64,000 nucleotides of DNA. Origin: Candidatus Chloroploca sp. Khr17. Its GTDB lineage: Bacteria > Chloroflexota > Chloroflexia > Chloroflexales > Chloroflexaceae. The stretch's first letter is position 1; each line of letters starts with the position of its first letter. The notes beneath the pieces were generated by a model, which did no database searches, was not told the DNA's origin, and worked only from the letters and a program-made list of their open reading frames with translations. Of this stretch, positions 25,900-33,690 are shown piece by piece. The position numbers and the translations under genes are program-made. The stretch spans positions 22,099 to 86,098 of the forward strand of contig NZ_RYFF01000025.1 of the NCBI RefSeq assembly GCF_004138165.1. The letters run 5' to 3'.

Positions 25900-25917
25900 T
25901 CCCCGCGTACGCGGGGA
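25900..25917. terminator. Short GC hairpin after the exported-protein gene
   Basis: TCCCCGCG-TA-CGCGGGGA, a perfect 8-bp stem seven bases after the stop codon, without a U-tract. Confidence 0.5.
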
Positions 25918-25957
25918 GATGAGATGAGGGAGCCTGTGGCCCTCAGCAAGCTTTCCC

Positions 25958-25991
25958 GGTTGAAAAGCCAGCATACGCTGGCTTTTCAACC
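25958..25991. terminator. Hairpin with GCCAGC tip
   Basis: GGTTGAAAAGCCAGC pairs perfectly with GCTGGCTTTTCAACC around ATAC. The T4 run is inside the stem. It lies about 50 bases before the response regulator. Confidence 0.6.
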
Positions 25992-26043
25992 AAGACGCGA
26001 GGTCAAGAGGCGCAGCCCTCAAGAAGAAGCAACATCCAACGTT

Positions 26044-26727
26044 ATGACGCAACGCATTCTAATTGTGGATGATGTTCGCGAGATCGTGCAGGGACTCGTT
26101 GGCTATTTTCGTCAGGCTGGCTTCGAGACCAGTGTGGCGTATGATGGCCGCGAGGCCTTGGAGGTCTTTCAGCGTGAACAGCCCGATCTCGTGCTGCTTG
26201 ATGTGATGATGCCTGAACTCGATGGGCTGGAAGTTTGCCGTCGCATCCGTCGCACGTCACATGTGCCGATCATCATGTTGACGGCGCGCATTGAAGAGAC
26301 CGATACGCTCATCGGGCTCGAACTCGGAGCCGATGACTATATTGCCAAACCATTTCGCGCCCGTGAAGTGGTTGCCCGCGCTCGCGCTGTCTTGCGCCGA
26401 AGCAGTGGCGAGCTCAATCAGGCGAGTCGGCTCACCTATGGCTCGCTTCAGCTTGATCGCGAACGCCATACGCTGACGATTGACCAGGCACCGGTCGAAC
26501 TGACGCCGACCGAGTTTGCGTTGCTCACCGCCTTGATGCGCAACAGTGGTCGCCCCCTGAGCCGAGCGCAGCTGTTAGATGCAACGCAGGGCGATGCCTA
26601 CGAGGGCTATGAACGCACGATTGATGCCCATATCAAGAACCTACGGCGTAAAATCGAACCCGATCCGACGAATCCGCACTATATCCTGACGGTCTTTGGC
26701 GTCGGCTACAAATTTCGGGCGCCATGA
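26044..26727 (+). CDS. OmpR/PhoB-type response regulator
   Basis: 227 residues. The receiver has VDDVRE, phospho-acceptor D53 in VLLDVMMPE and YIAKPFRARE; the winged-helix output is TYGSLQLDRERHTLTID, PTEFALLTALMRN and AHIKNLRRKIEPD...VFGVGYKF. The start at 26044 gives the canonical MTQRILIVDD; the longer frame includes unrelated upstream sequence and the hairpin. The stop overlaps the kinase ATG by four bases, so RR and HK are a translationally coupled pair. The exported duplicated-domain protein upstream is a candidate target or co-sensor. Confidence 0.93.
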   Translation: MTQRILIVDDVREIVQGLVGYFRQAGFETSVAYDGREALEVFQREQPDLVLLDVMMPELDGLEVCRRIRRTSHVPIIMLTARIEETDTLIGLELGADDYIAKPFRAREVVARARAVLRRSSGELNQASRLTYGSLQLDRERHTLTIDQAPVELTPTEFALLTALMRNSGRPLSRAQLLDATQGDAYEGYERTIDAHIKNLRRKIEPDPTNPHYILTVFGVGYKFRAP

Positions 26728-28085
26728 AATCGCTGCATCAACGTTTAACTATGACCCATACGGCGGTTGCCTTGCTTGCCGTCGTGCTGATCGCGTTACT
26801 GGTGAGCGGGTTGGTCTTGCGCGCCTATAACGAACTTGCCCGAAGCCAGTCGGCAATGGTTAGCCGCGCCCTGGCCGACCCCCTCGCCCAGTATTATGTA
26901 CGCAATGGCGGGTGGGATAACCTCGCAACGACGCTGCGGCTACGCATACTGGCAGGAAATGTCCCGCTTGCCCGCCGAACCATAATCACCGATGCCGACT
27001 GGCAGGTGCTCTTTGACAGCACCGACACGTTGACTGGTCAGCCTGCGCCACTGTTGATGCGGCGCCAGAGTGCGCCGATCTATGTCCAGGAACGCATTGT
27101 GGGCTTTGTGATTGTACCGCCGCCCTCGCGCGATGAGTTCAGTACCCCCGAACGAACCTTTCTACGCAGCGTGATCATGATTGTGATCGTTGGCGGCATT
27201 GTTGCCAGTGCAACCGCGCTGGTCGTGGCCCTCTTTGTCGCCCAACGACTGACCCGACCGCTTGGAACCCTGACAACAGCCGCACGCCGCCTGGCTGCTG
27301 GTGAACATCACCAACCCATTGCGCTACCTGACGAGGCCGAGTTGGCTGAACTCGCCGGGGCGTTCAATACAATGGCCGCTGAACTCGAACGCCAGGAAGG
27401 GCTCCGGCGCCAGATGGTTGCTGACATTGCCCACGAACTACGCACGCCACTGAGTGTCTTGCGTCTACGGGTCGAAGGCATGGAAGATGGCATCGAACAG
27501 CCATCACCAGAGCTCTATGCGGCGCTCGTGCATGAAGTCGATCTTTTGAACCGGCTGGTTGACGATCTGCGCCTGCTGTCGCTGGCCGAGGCGGGCAAAC
27601 TGGCCCTCAATGTTGAGCCTGTTGCGCCGCAGGCCGCGCTGGCTCGCGCCGCAGCCGCAGCCTCTCCTCGCGCACGCCAACAGGGCATTGACCTGCAGAT
27701 AGACGTATCACCCGACGTGCCCTTGATCAGCGCTGATGGGCAACGGTTGGCCCAGATTCTTGGCAACCTGATCGAAAATGCCTTGCGTTACACCCCCCGA
27801 AATGGCAAGGTGACGCTGCGGGCCAAGGCAGATGGGCAAGCCAGCGTACGCTTTGAGGTAACTGATACCGGCCCCGGCATTGCGCCCGACGATCTGCCCC
27901 ATATCTTTGACCGCTTCTTTCGCGCCGATCGTGCCCGCACCCGTGAAACAGGTGGCAGTGGGCTCGGCCTTGCCATTGTGCAGCGTCTGGTCGAAGCCCA
28001 CGGAGGCACCATCTCTGTTACAAGCACACCAGGCAATGGGACAACTTTCGAGTTCACGCTCCCTGCGATGCTATCACCCCGGTGA
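26724..28085 (+). CDS. Membrane sensor histidine kinase (HAMP, HisKA, HATPase_c)
   Basis: 453 residues. There are two membrane helices (about 12-35 and 148-172), bounding a periplasmic sensor of roughly 110 residues that contains DADWQVLFDSTDTLTGQP. Then come HAMP (about 173-225), HisKA with H237 in IAHELRTPLSVL, and HATPase_c with NLIENALRYTPRNG, VTDTGPGIAPDDLPHIFDRF and GGSGLGLAIVQRLVEAHGG. It should phosphorylate the regulator encoded just upstream. The signal is unknown. Confidence 0.93.
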   Translation: MKSLHQRLTMTHTAVALLAVVLIALLVSGLVLRAYNELARSQSAMVSRALADPLAQYYVRNGGWDNLATTLRLRILAGNVPLARRTIITDADWQVLFDSTDTLTGQPAPLLMRRQSAPIYVQERIVGFVIVPPPSRDEFSTPERTFLRSVIMIVIVGGIVASATALVVALFVAQRLTRPLGTLTTAARRLAAGEHHQPIALPDEAELAELAGAFNTMAAELERQEGLRRQMVADIAHELRTPLSVLRLRVEGMEDGIEQPSPELYAALVHEVDLLNRLVDDLRLLSLAEAGKLALNVEPVAPQAALARAAAAASPRARQQGIDLQIDVSPDVPLISADGQRLAQILGNLIENALRYTPRNGKVTLRAKADGQASVRFEVTDTGPGIAPDDLPHIFDRFFRADRARTRETGGSGLGLAIVQRLVEAHGGTISVTSTPGNGTTFEFTLPAMLSPR

Positions 28086-28450
28086 TATGCAGGCAATGCC
28101 GTCAGGTGCAAAAGTTGCAACGTCGACCTGACCGGAGAACCGTCGGGCTGATGGTTTTACAGGAAATGATCCGCTATGAACCCGATGCCGTGGGGCGAAA
28201 GCCCTCGGCGAGGGGAAGCGAAGCCGGCCTGCGCGGCCTCATCGAGCCGGCGAAGGCCGGCTTCGCCGACGGGCGCCGAGCCGTTGACGGCGACGGCGAC
28301 CCCGGAGAGCTGACGTTGCCTCAGCACACAATACTCCTGCCGGCGCACCACCACGCAGGAAAACGGGGGCGTGGGGGAACGTGGTTCCCCCATTTTCAGC
28401 GTAGCCCGACGACAGCTTTGCTGTCGTCGGACAAGGCACAGAAAGGCGCG
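28086..28450. repeat. Gene-free gap with modular repeat (copy 2) and three hairpins
   Basis: Bases 28151-28209 are identical over 59 positions to 60741-60799. The rest of this copy diverges and continues into GC-rich inverted repeats (GAAGCCGGCC/GGCCGGCTTC). Two further perfect hairpins follow, TGGGGGAAC-GTG-GTTCCCCCA (28372-28392) and CCGACGACAGC-TTT-GCTGTCGTCGG (28406-28430). The gap separates convergent genes, so the hairpins may serve as terminators. I see no coding gene. Confidence 0.75.
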
Positions 28451-29707
28451 CTACAATTGACGCAAGAAGGGGGCCCGCCAGTTCGCCACAATGATGATCA
28501 CCCAGCCAATGACAGCACTGGCCGCCACCACCAGCGGCACACTGCCGATCATCTCGGCCAGCACGCCAGCGACCAGGCCACCCATCGGGCTCATCCCCAT
28601 CAAGATGAGGGTAAAGACACTCATCACCCGGCCACGCAAAGCATCGGGCACAAGTGCCTGGATCAGCGTATTGGTCAGCGCCATCGTCGTCACGCCGGCC
28701 CAACCGGCGACACCAATCAGCGCCATTGCCAGTGGGAGCTGACGCGTTGTCGTGAACATGATCATCAAGAGCGGGTAGAGTAGAGCGGCAACCATGAGCA
28801 AGCGCCCCCGCGGGAGCTTATCGCCGAGTTGCGCGAGGATCAGCGCAGCAGCCAGAGCGCCCAGGCCACTCGCCGACGAGAGTGCCCCAAGGCCCGCCGC
28901 GCCAGTGCCAAGCACATCACGTGCAAAGACTGGCAGCAACGGAATATGCACAAAACAGAAGAGGCTGATCGCCATGGCCTGAATCAGCAGCGCCTGCACC
29001 CGTCGCTCCTGCTTGATGTAGCGTAGCCCCTCCTTGAGTTGGTCGCTACTGCGCGAAGCTTTTGGGGCCGTGAACGGCGGCAAGCGCATCATCAACAGGC
29101 TAGCAATGACAAAGACAAAGCTGACCGCATTCAAAGCAAACGCCGGACCTTCGCCAATCAAGGCCACCAGGAGACCTGCCACTGCCGGGCCGATCATGCG
29201 TGCGGCATTGAAAATAGAAGAATTGAGCGCAATCGCATTGAGCAGATCTTCGCGCCCAACCATCTCGACCGTAAACGACTGGCGGGTTGGCGCATCAAAG
29301 GCATTGACGAACCCAAGCAGCATCGCCATCACGAGAATATGCCACACCTGAATCAGCCCGCTGATCGTCAAGACAGCGAGTGCGATCGCGAGCAGCATCG
29401 CAGCAAGCTGGGTTGCCAGCAAGAGTTTCTGTTTCGAGACGCGATCAACGACGGTTCCCGCTGGCAAGGAAAAGAGCAGGACTGGCAACGAACTTGCTGC
29501 GGCGACCAAGCCAAGCAAGGCTGGCGAATCAGTCAGGCGCAAGACAAGCCAGCCCTGGGCCACCGACTGCATCCAGGTACCAATCAACGAGATGAGTTGA
29601 CCAATGAAAAAGAGCCGGTAGTTGCGATGGCGCAACGCACGCAGAAATTGGGGCAAGCGTGAATCAGTCACCGCTGGACTACCCAAGACAGCCATATCAA
29701 GCGCCAT
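28451..29707 (-). CDS. MFS transporter (MFS_3/EntS-like)
   Basis: 418 residues and twelve hydrophobic segments. The first loop signature is LRHRNYRLFFIGQLISLIGTWMQSVAQGWL, with later DAPTRQSFTVEMVGREDLLN, the MFS_3 pattern of enterobactin-exporter-like proteins. It probably exports a small toxic or secreted molecule by proton antiport. It overlaps the upstream MarR gene by 11 bases if the first ATG is used; the ATG at 29695 lies two bases beyond the MarR stop and is an alternative. Control by the MarR protein is likely. Confidence 0.88.
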   Translation of the reverse strand: MALDMAVLGSPAVTDSRLPQFLRALRHRNYRLFFIGQLISLIGTWMQSVAQGWLVLRLTDSPALLGLVAAASSLPVLLFSLPAGTVVDRVSKQKLLLATQLAAMLLAIALAVLTISGLIQVWHILVMAMLLGFVNAFDAPTRQSFTVEMVGREDLLNAIALNSSIFNAARMIGPAVAGLLVALIGEGPAFALNAVSFVFVIASLLMMRLPPFTAPKASRSSDQLKEGLRYIKQERRVQALLIQAMAISLFCFVHIPLLPVFARDVLGTGAAGLGALSSASGLGALAAALILAQLGDKLPRGRLLMVAALLYPLLMIMFTTTRQLPLAMALIGVAGWAGVTTMALTNTLIQALVPDALRGRVMSVFTLILMGMSPMGGLVAGVLAEMIGSVPLVVAASAVIGWVIIIVANWRAPFLRQL

Positions 29708-30155
29708 CCTCAGGACTCAGCGCTTCGTAGAGGGTTTGCATCGCCTCGTGGAGCGCCGTCAATTGTTCTGCATTGAGATGACTCATCCGTTGTTCCACAT
29801 ACGCCCGATGACGAGGGCGCAATTCATCAATCAACGCTTTGCCCTCACTTGTGAGCTGTACCAGCGTCACCCGACGGTCATTGGCATCAGCAGCGCGGCG
29901 TACCAGGCCTCGCGCCTCAAGACGATCCACCAGGCGGGTCAAATTGCTATTATCGGCCACCATCTGTTGGCAGATATGACTCAGCGGCACGCCCTCCACC
30001 GTCGCATGAAACAGAATGGCATACTGCGGGGTCGAGAGATCATACGGACGAAACTCATCACGATTCAACTCTTGAAAACGCTTATGCAACTTTAGAAACA
30101 GGCGATACGCCTCGATTTGAGGCGAATCAACACTAGTTATCTCGGGCATTGCCAC
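29697..30155 (-). CDS. MarR-family transcriptional regulator
   Basis: 152 residues. The winged helix LSTPQYAILFHATVEGVPL, SHICQQMVADNSNLTRLVDRL (recognition helix), GLVRRAADANDRRVTLVQLT (wing with the DxRxxxxxLT signature) is flanked by dimerisation helices. It is translationally coupled to the MFS exporter and most likely represses it until a ligand binds. The 16-base inverted repeat upstream is a candidate operator. Confidence 0.92.
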   Translation of the reverse strand: MAMPEITSVDSPQIEAYRLFLKLHKRFQELNRDEFRPYDLSTPQYAILFHATVEGVPLSHICQQMVADNSNLTRLVDRLEARGLVRRAADANDRRVTLVQLTSEGKALIDELRPRHRAYVEQRMSHLNAEQLTALHEAMQTLYEALSPEDGA

Positions 30156-30170
30156 CTCCCTGAAAGATGC

Positions 30171-30186
30171 CTACTACCTACAGTAG
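30171..30186. promoter_or_regulatory. Candidate MarR operator
   Basis: CTACT-ACCTAC-AGTAG lies 15 bases upstream of the marR start. The length and placement suit MarR autoregulation, but it is a short repeat. Confidence 0.4.
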
Positions 30187-30272
30187 CTCTTTCTATCTCT
30201 GTAGCGTACACGAATATATTGGACTTGTCAATGTTTCTGGAAGCGAAACTCAGAGCAATTGCATCATTGAGT

Positions 30273-31064
30273 TCACGCCTCGGCAACCACGAGCAACATC
30301 GAGCGGGTTGGAGGCAGCGCAGACGTTAATGCAGCAAAGGCCCCCTTGACCAGAAAACGGAACGGATGCGTACGCAAGCGCCCAGCCTCAAGCCCCACCT
30401 GTTCCCACGGGGCCTCATAATGGCGTTGGAGTATCTTGAAGCCCGCCTGTTCAACCAGCCAGGTCAGTTCGGCCATCGTATACGTTCGCGCATGCGTCGT
30501 ATAACGAGCCTCGCCCTCAAGCAGCATCTGATGACGGAACTCGGCACGGGTACTGAGGCTCTGCCAGAGCAGAGCCCGGAGGATCAGGCGCAGCCGACTC
30601 TTGGCATAGAGCTCATTGGGGGTTGAGATCAAGAGCCGGCCACCAGGACGCAAGACGCGCCGGAACTCGCGGAGGACTGGCAGCGGTGAATAGACCAAAT
30701 GCTCAATCACCTCAGAAAAGACCACCCAATCAAATAGCTTGTCGGCAAAGGGCAACGGCTCACGTTCAAGGTGGGCCTGATGCACCGTCACGCCCAGGCG
30801 TGCCCAGAGCGCCTGGCGACGTGCGGGATCAAGATCCACACCGGTCACCTGAAAACCCGAGCGCACCAGCAATTCAGTAAAATGGCCGGGCGTGACCCCA
30901 ACCTCAAGCACTGAGGCCCCGGCAGAGCCCTGCATCGCGGTCAGCATGGCAGCAAACCGATACCGATGCAGGCGAAAATAGTCAGCCTTGCCGTCAGCGA
31001 CCGCACTACGTTGAACTTCGTGAAAGGTACTGGAGCTAATCATACGATGTCTTGTGTTCACCAT
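30273..31064 (-). CDS. Class I SAM-dependent methyltransferase
   Basis: 263 residues. Motif I VLEVGVTPGHFTELL, motif II VTGVDLDPARRQAL, FDWVVFSEVIEHLVYSPL and LRPGGRLLISTPNEL are ubiG/biotin-like methyltransferase motifs. The first motif has GVTPGH in place of the usual GCGxG, so the glycine loop is altered. The C-terminal segment (FRFLVKGAFAALTSALPPTR) is hydrophobic and may touch the membrane. The acceptor is unknown. No clear ribosome site precedes either the first Met or the Met at codon 8. Confidence 0.75.
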   Translation of the reverse strand: MVNTRHRMISSSTFHEVQRSAVADGKADYFRLHRYRFAAMLTAMQGSAGASVLEVGVTPGHFTELLVRSGFQVTGVDLDPARRQALWARLGVTVHQAHLEREPLPFADKLFDWVVFSEVIEHLVYSPLPVLREFRRVLRPGGRLLISTPNELYAKSRLRLILRALLWQSLSTRAEFRHQMLLEGEARYTTHARTYTMAELTWLVEQAGFKILQRHYEAPWEQVGLEAGRLRTHPFRFLVKGAFAALTSALPPTRSMLLVVAEA

Positions 31065-31218
31065 ACATCTTATTCAAGGTCGGCTTTGCCGATCTTGATC
31101 ACCTAAGACAAGGATTTAGGAGCTAGAAAAGAGGAAAGAGCCGAGCGCATCAGGACGGGATGGAGGCCTCCAAACTGTAAAGTAACCTGAAACCTTGCCT
31201 AAAGAATAAAGAAATCAT

Positions 31219-31248
31219 TTGGCAGCAGTGCCAGAGGCAACCTATAGT
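31219..31248 (+). promoter_or_regulatory. Promoter for the holin-4-family gene
   Basis: TTGGCA (31219-31224), 18 bases and TATAGT (31243-31248), about 47 bases before the ATG. The rest of the 230-base gap holds only a hairpin (AGGTCGGC/GCCGATCT, one mismatch) near 31080. Confidence 0.5.
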
Positions 31249-31294
31249 ATCATGAGAAGCATGTGAGGGCGAATCGCACTGCCAAGGAGATGAG

Positions 31295-31732
31295 ATGCAA
31301 GAACCTCAGTTTGTCCTGCCTCAACAACGGCCTGCGTGGCAACAGTTACTTTTGCGCTGGTTGATCAGTTCGCTAGGTATTTTCGCCGCTGTCTGGATTG
31401 TGCCGGGGATTGAGTTTAGCGGTCCTGGTTGGCACATTGGCATCGTTGCGCTTGTCTTTGGCCTGCTCAATGCCTTGCTCCGTCCGCTTCTCTACGTGTT
31501 GACCTGCCCGCTTGTCATTCTCACGCTCGGCCTGTTCGGGTTGGTGATCAATGCTGTCTTGCTTGGGCTAACCTCAGCGCTGGCTGATCAAATTGGGATC
31601 ATCTTTCACATTGACGGTTTTTGGCCGGCCTTCTGGGGGGGGTTGGTCATTTCGCTGATCACCACGATCCTGAGTTTCTTGGCAGGCGACACCCGTGTCC
31701 AGGTGGTACGTGTGCAGCCACCGCAACAATAG
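31295..31732 (+). CDS. Phage holin family 4 (YvlD-type) membrane protein
   Basis: 145 residues with four membrane segments. Hallmarks are LLRWLISSLGIFAAVWIVPG, the IVALVFGLLNALLRPLLYVL segment with the N-A-L-x-R-P motif, and LTCPLVILTLGLFGLVINAV. Despite the name, these are ordinary chromosomal envelope proteins often induced by envelope stress. AAGGAGATGAG precedes the ATG. The GNAT gene follows after seven bases, implying an operon. Confidence 0.85.
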   Translation: MQEPQFVLPQQRPAWQQLLLRWLISSLGIFAAVWIVPGIEFSGPGWHIGIVALVFGLLNALLRPLLYVLTCPLVILTLGLFGLVINAVLLGLTSALADQIGIIFHIDGFWPAFWGGLVISLITTILSFLAGDTRVQVVRVQPPQQ

Positions 31733-31739
31733 GTGCGCA

Positions 31740-32360
31740 ATGATCACCATTTGCAACACCCGACCCGAGCATATTGCTCAACTGGTTGAACATCAGCGGA
31801 TCTGTTTTCCAACCCTATCGGCAGAAGATCTGATGCAAGCCGAGATGTTTGCGGCGCAGCTAGCGGTCTTTCCCGAAGGGCAGCACGTCGCACTTGCTGG
31901 CGAACGCGTCGTTGGGCAGAGCAGCACCTTCCGCATTAGCGAAGAGCAGTGCCGGCAACAGCACACCTACCGTGACATCACCGGCAAAAACAGCTTCAAC
32001 CAACACAACCCGCAGGGTTTGTGGCTCTATGGGGCCGATATGAGTGTGCATCCCGCCTATCGAGGACGCGGGATCGCGACTAGGCTCTATGGAGTGCGCA
32101 AAGAGCTCGTGCGGCATCTAAAGCTAAAGGGCATCGTCTTTGGCGGAGCGATGCCGGGGTACGCACAGCACGCCGATCATCTCTCAGTTGAAGCCTACAT
32201 CGCCGAAGTAGTTGCCGGGCGGCTCAGCGACCCAACGATCACCCCGCAGATCAAAAACGGCTTTCGCGTGCGGGGCGTCCTGCGTAACTACGTTGATCGA
32301 GGAACCGCAGCAACTGGCGACGCCACCTGGATGTGGTGGGAAGATTGCGTAGAAGAATGA
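31740..32360 (+). CDS. GNAT-family N-acetyltransferase
   Basis: 206 residues. An N-terminal TRPEHIAQLVEHQRICFPTL and the acetyl-CoA loop VHPAYRGRGIATRLYGVRKEL (Q/RxxGxG/A form) show the GNAT fold. GIVFGGAMPGYAQHADHLSVE is typical of a subgroup seen next to amidohydrolase genes. The start at 31740, with AGGTG upstream, gives a natural first beta strand; the frame is open into the previous gene. The substrate is unknown. Confidence 0.8.
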   Translation: MITICNTRPEHIAQLVEHQRICFPTLSAEDLMQAEMFAAQLAVFPEGQHVALAGERVVGQSSTFRISEEQCRQQHTYRDITGKNSFNQHNPQGLWLYGADMSVHPAYRGRGIATRLYGVRKELVRHLKLKGIVFGGAMPGYAQHADHLSVEAYIAEVVAGRLSDPTITPQIKNGFRVRGVLRNYVDRGTAATGDATWMWWEDCVEE

Positions 32361-32368
32361 ACGCTTAG

Positions 32369-32421
32369 GCGAATGCTGGCGAACACAACCAGCTGCGCTG
32401 GTTGTGTTCGCCAGCATCCGC
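32369..32421. terminator. 25-bp hairpin after the GNAT gene
   Basis: Arms 32369-32393 and 32397-32421 pair with one mismatch around TGC; the tip is CCAGC-TGC-GCTGG. It starts nine bases after the stop codon. Confidence 0.65.
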
Positions 32422-32436
32422 GTCATTGCCAACTTG

Positions 32437-32465
32437 TTGCAAGCAACATACTTTTATGCTACGAT
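32437..32465 (+). promoter_or_regulatory. Promoter of the decayed methyltransferase
   Basis: TTGCAA (32437-32442), 17 bases and TACGAT (32460-32465) lie about 40 bases upstream of the ATG at 32504, which also has AAGGT before it. Confidence 0.4.
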
Positions 32466-32503
32466 AAAATTATAGCTCTTTTGTTCTATGACAAGGTACT
32501 TCA

Positions 32504-32870
32504 ATGGAGCCAATCAAAGACTCTTCAGTTGAATTTAAGATTGATCGCCTACCAAAAGATCTGCAGGAACAATTTCGCAGGCTCTATGTTGGAGTTACCA
32601 ACGCGGGTTATCCGGCTGCTTACTGATGTAGATGATCTTGTCCTCGACTGTTTTCTCGGTAGTGGAACAACCGCTGTTGCCTGCGTCCGCGAGGGACGCC
32701 AATACCTCGGGATTGAGCTTGATGAAACCTACGTCCAACTTGCCCACGATCATATCAGTGCCGAGTTGAATCGTGAACAGATGCTTATGCCTGTCTCTCC
32801 TCAAGAAGAGCAGTATGTTCAACTCCATCATCAGCAACTCATCGTGGAGGATGAGCATGACGCTGATTAA
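32504..32870 (+). pseudogene. Cored DNA methyltransferase remnant (beta-class)
   Basis: A start-like N-terminus (MEPIKDSSVEFKIDRLPKDL) with its own ribosome site runs in one frame and stops near 32628. In another frame, from 32586, about 94 residues of a methyltransferase C-terminus are intact: LPTRVIRLLTDVDDLVLDCF, the SAM motif FLGSGTT, GRQYLGIELDETYVQLAHDHI. The catalytic DPPY half is missing. The simplest reading is an internal, frame-breaking deletion in an N4/N6-methyltransferase of a restriction-modification system. The fragment overlaps the next remnant by 14 bases. Confidence 0.7.
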
Positions 32871-33233
32871 TCCATATGATTTGCGAGAGAATCTTGATCG
32901 TATTGAGGCCATCGAAAAAGCTTCGTTACGCCTACTCGTCCAGGCCTTATACGATTATCGACACGAAGCAGCGATCATCTTTCAGGCTGAAAACGATCAA
33001 GTTGCCGATATTGGTGAAGATGTGACGCAATAATTGCTGCTGTGCCGAATGGGATGCTTCAGGAGCGTTACAATCCTGATGAGCACAAGACGATCTGGCG
33101 GGCAGGTCGCAATGCGCCGACGTTGGGCGAAGAGTTCCGTGTGCGCCTGAGTTTTCAGCTATTGAAAGAGAAGGCGCACTGGCGGGTGCAAACCATTCCG
33201 ATGGAGCCGTATGCCTATGTCTGGGATGAGTAG
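32857..33233 (+). pseudogene. Broken companion gene, possibly the cognate restriction endonuclease
   Basis: MTLINPYDLRENLDRIEAIE begins with GGAGG six bases upstream and runs for 58 residues to a stop at 33031-33033. From 33042, in another frame, a GTG-started 63-residue piece reads LQERYNPDEHKTIWRAGRNA...VQTIPMEPYAYVWDE. Both pieces look protein-like and together resemble the two ends of one gene. The function is unknown. The position after a methyltransferase and the 14-base overlap suggest an endonuclease, but no motif proves it. The two pieces could instead be two small genes. Confidence 0.4.
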
Positions 33234-33239
33234 CAGCGT

Positions 33240-33600
33240 TCTTACGGATGCTCGCCTTTAGGTGCGAAAGCCCAGCGCGTTCACGCCTGGGATGAAGCGC
33301 CCTGCTTGAGCGGCTTTCGCTCATGTGTTGCACAAAGCACGTATCCATGGTACACTTGTTCGTCATGAGGTCTGCGCATCTCATGCACGTTTCCAACTGA
33401 GTTTTGGTCGTTCCGACGAAGAATCCATCGTCGGGTAAAAAGCTCATGGTCATGTGGCGCGCTGGTTCGGCGGAAGGGGCCAACCTGAGAGTCAGCACAG
33501 ACAAGCGCATCGAAGCGGCCACACCCCACCCATGTTCTCTTCGGAGGACGAGACTGGGGCGGCAGTCTCTGAAGCCCAAGCGTTGACGCTTGGGAGCCGT
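33240..33600. mobile_element. Possible IS200/IS605-type remnant
   Basis: Two similar hairpins bracket this stretch: CCCAGCGCG-TTCA-CGCCTGGG (33271-33291) and CCCAAGCG-TTGA-CGCTTGGG (33575-33594), each preceded by GAAAGCCC or GAAGCCC. Subterminal hairpins of this kind end IS200/IS605 elements. No intact TnpA or TnpB is present, and the short frames between are not recognisable. If it is real, the element is a decayed or non-autonomous copy. Otherwise nothing is seen between 33234 and 33616. Confidence 0.3.
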
Positions 33601-33616
33601 CACTCTGTTACGCTCT

Positions 33617-33667
33617 GTTCTACCGAGCAAGCGGGCCAACTGCGTTGGCCCGCTTGCTCGGTAGAAC
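33617..33667. terminator. 24-bp perfect hairpin
   Basis: Arms 33617-33640 and 33644-33667 around TGC, tip GCCAAC-TGC-GTTGGC. It lies just beyond the end of the minus-strand hydrolase gene and is placed to terminate it. Confidence 0.65.
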
Positions 33668-33690
33668 GACACGGTAGCTCGAGAGCTGCC

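Noticed and set aside
32947..33672. Minus-strand open frame, 241 codons, over the decayed R-M region
   Set aside because: It spans unrelated segments (remnant gene, hairpins) and reads as low-quality protein with no motifs.
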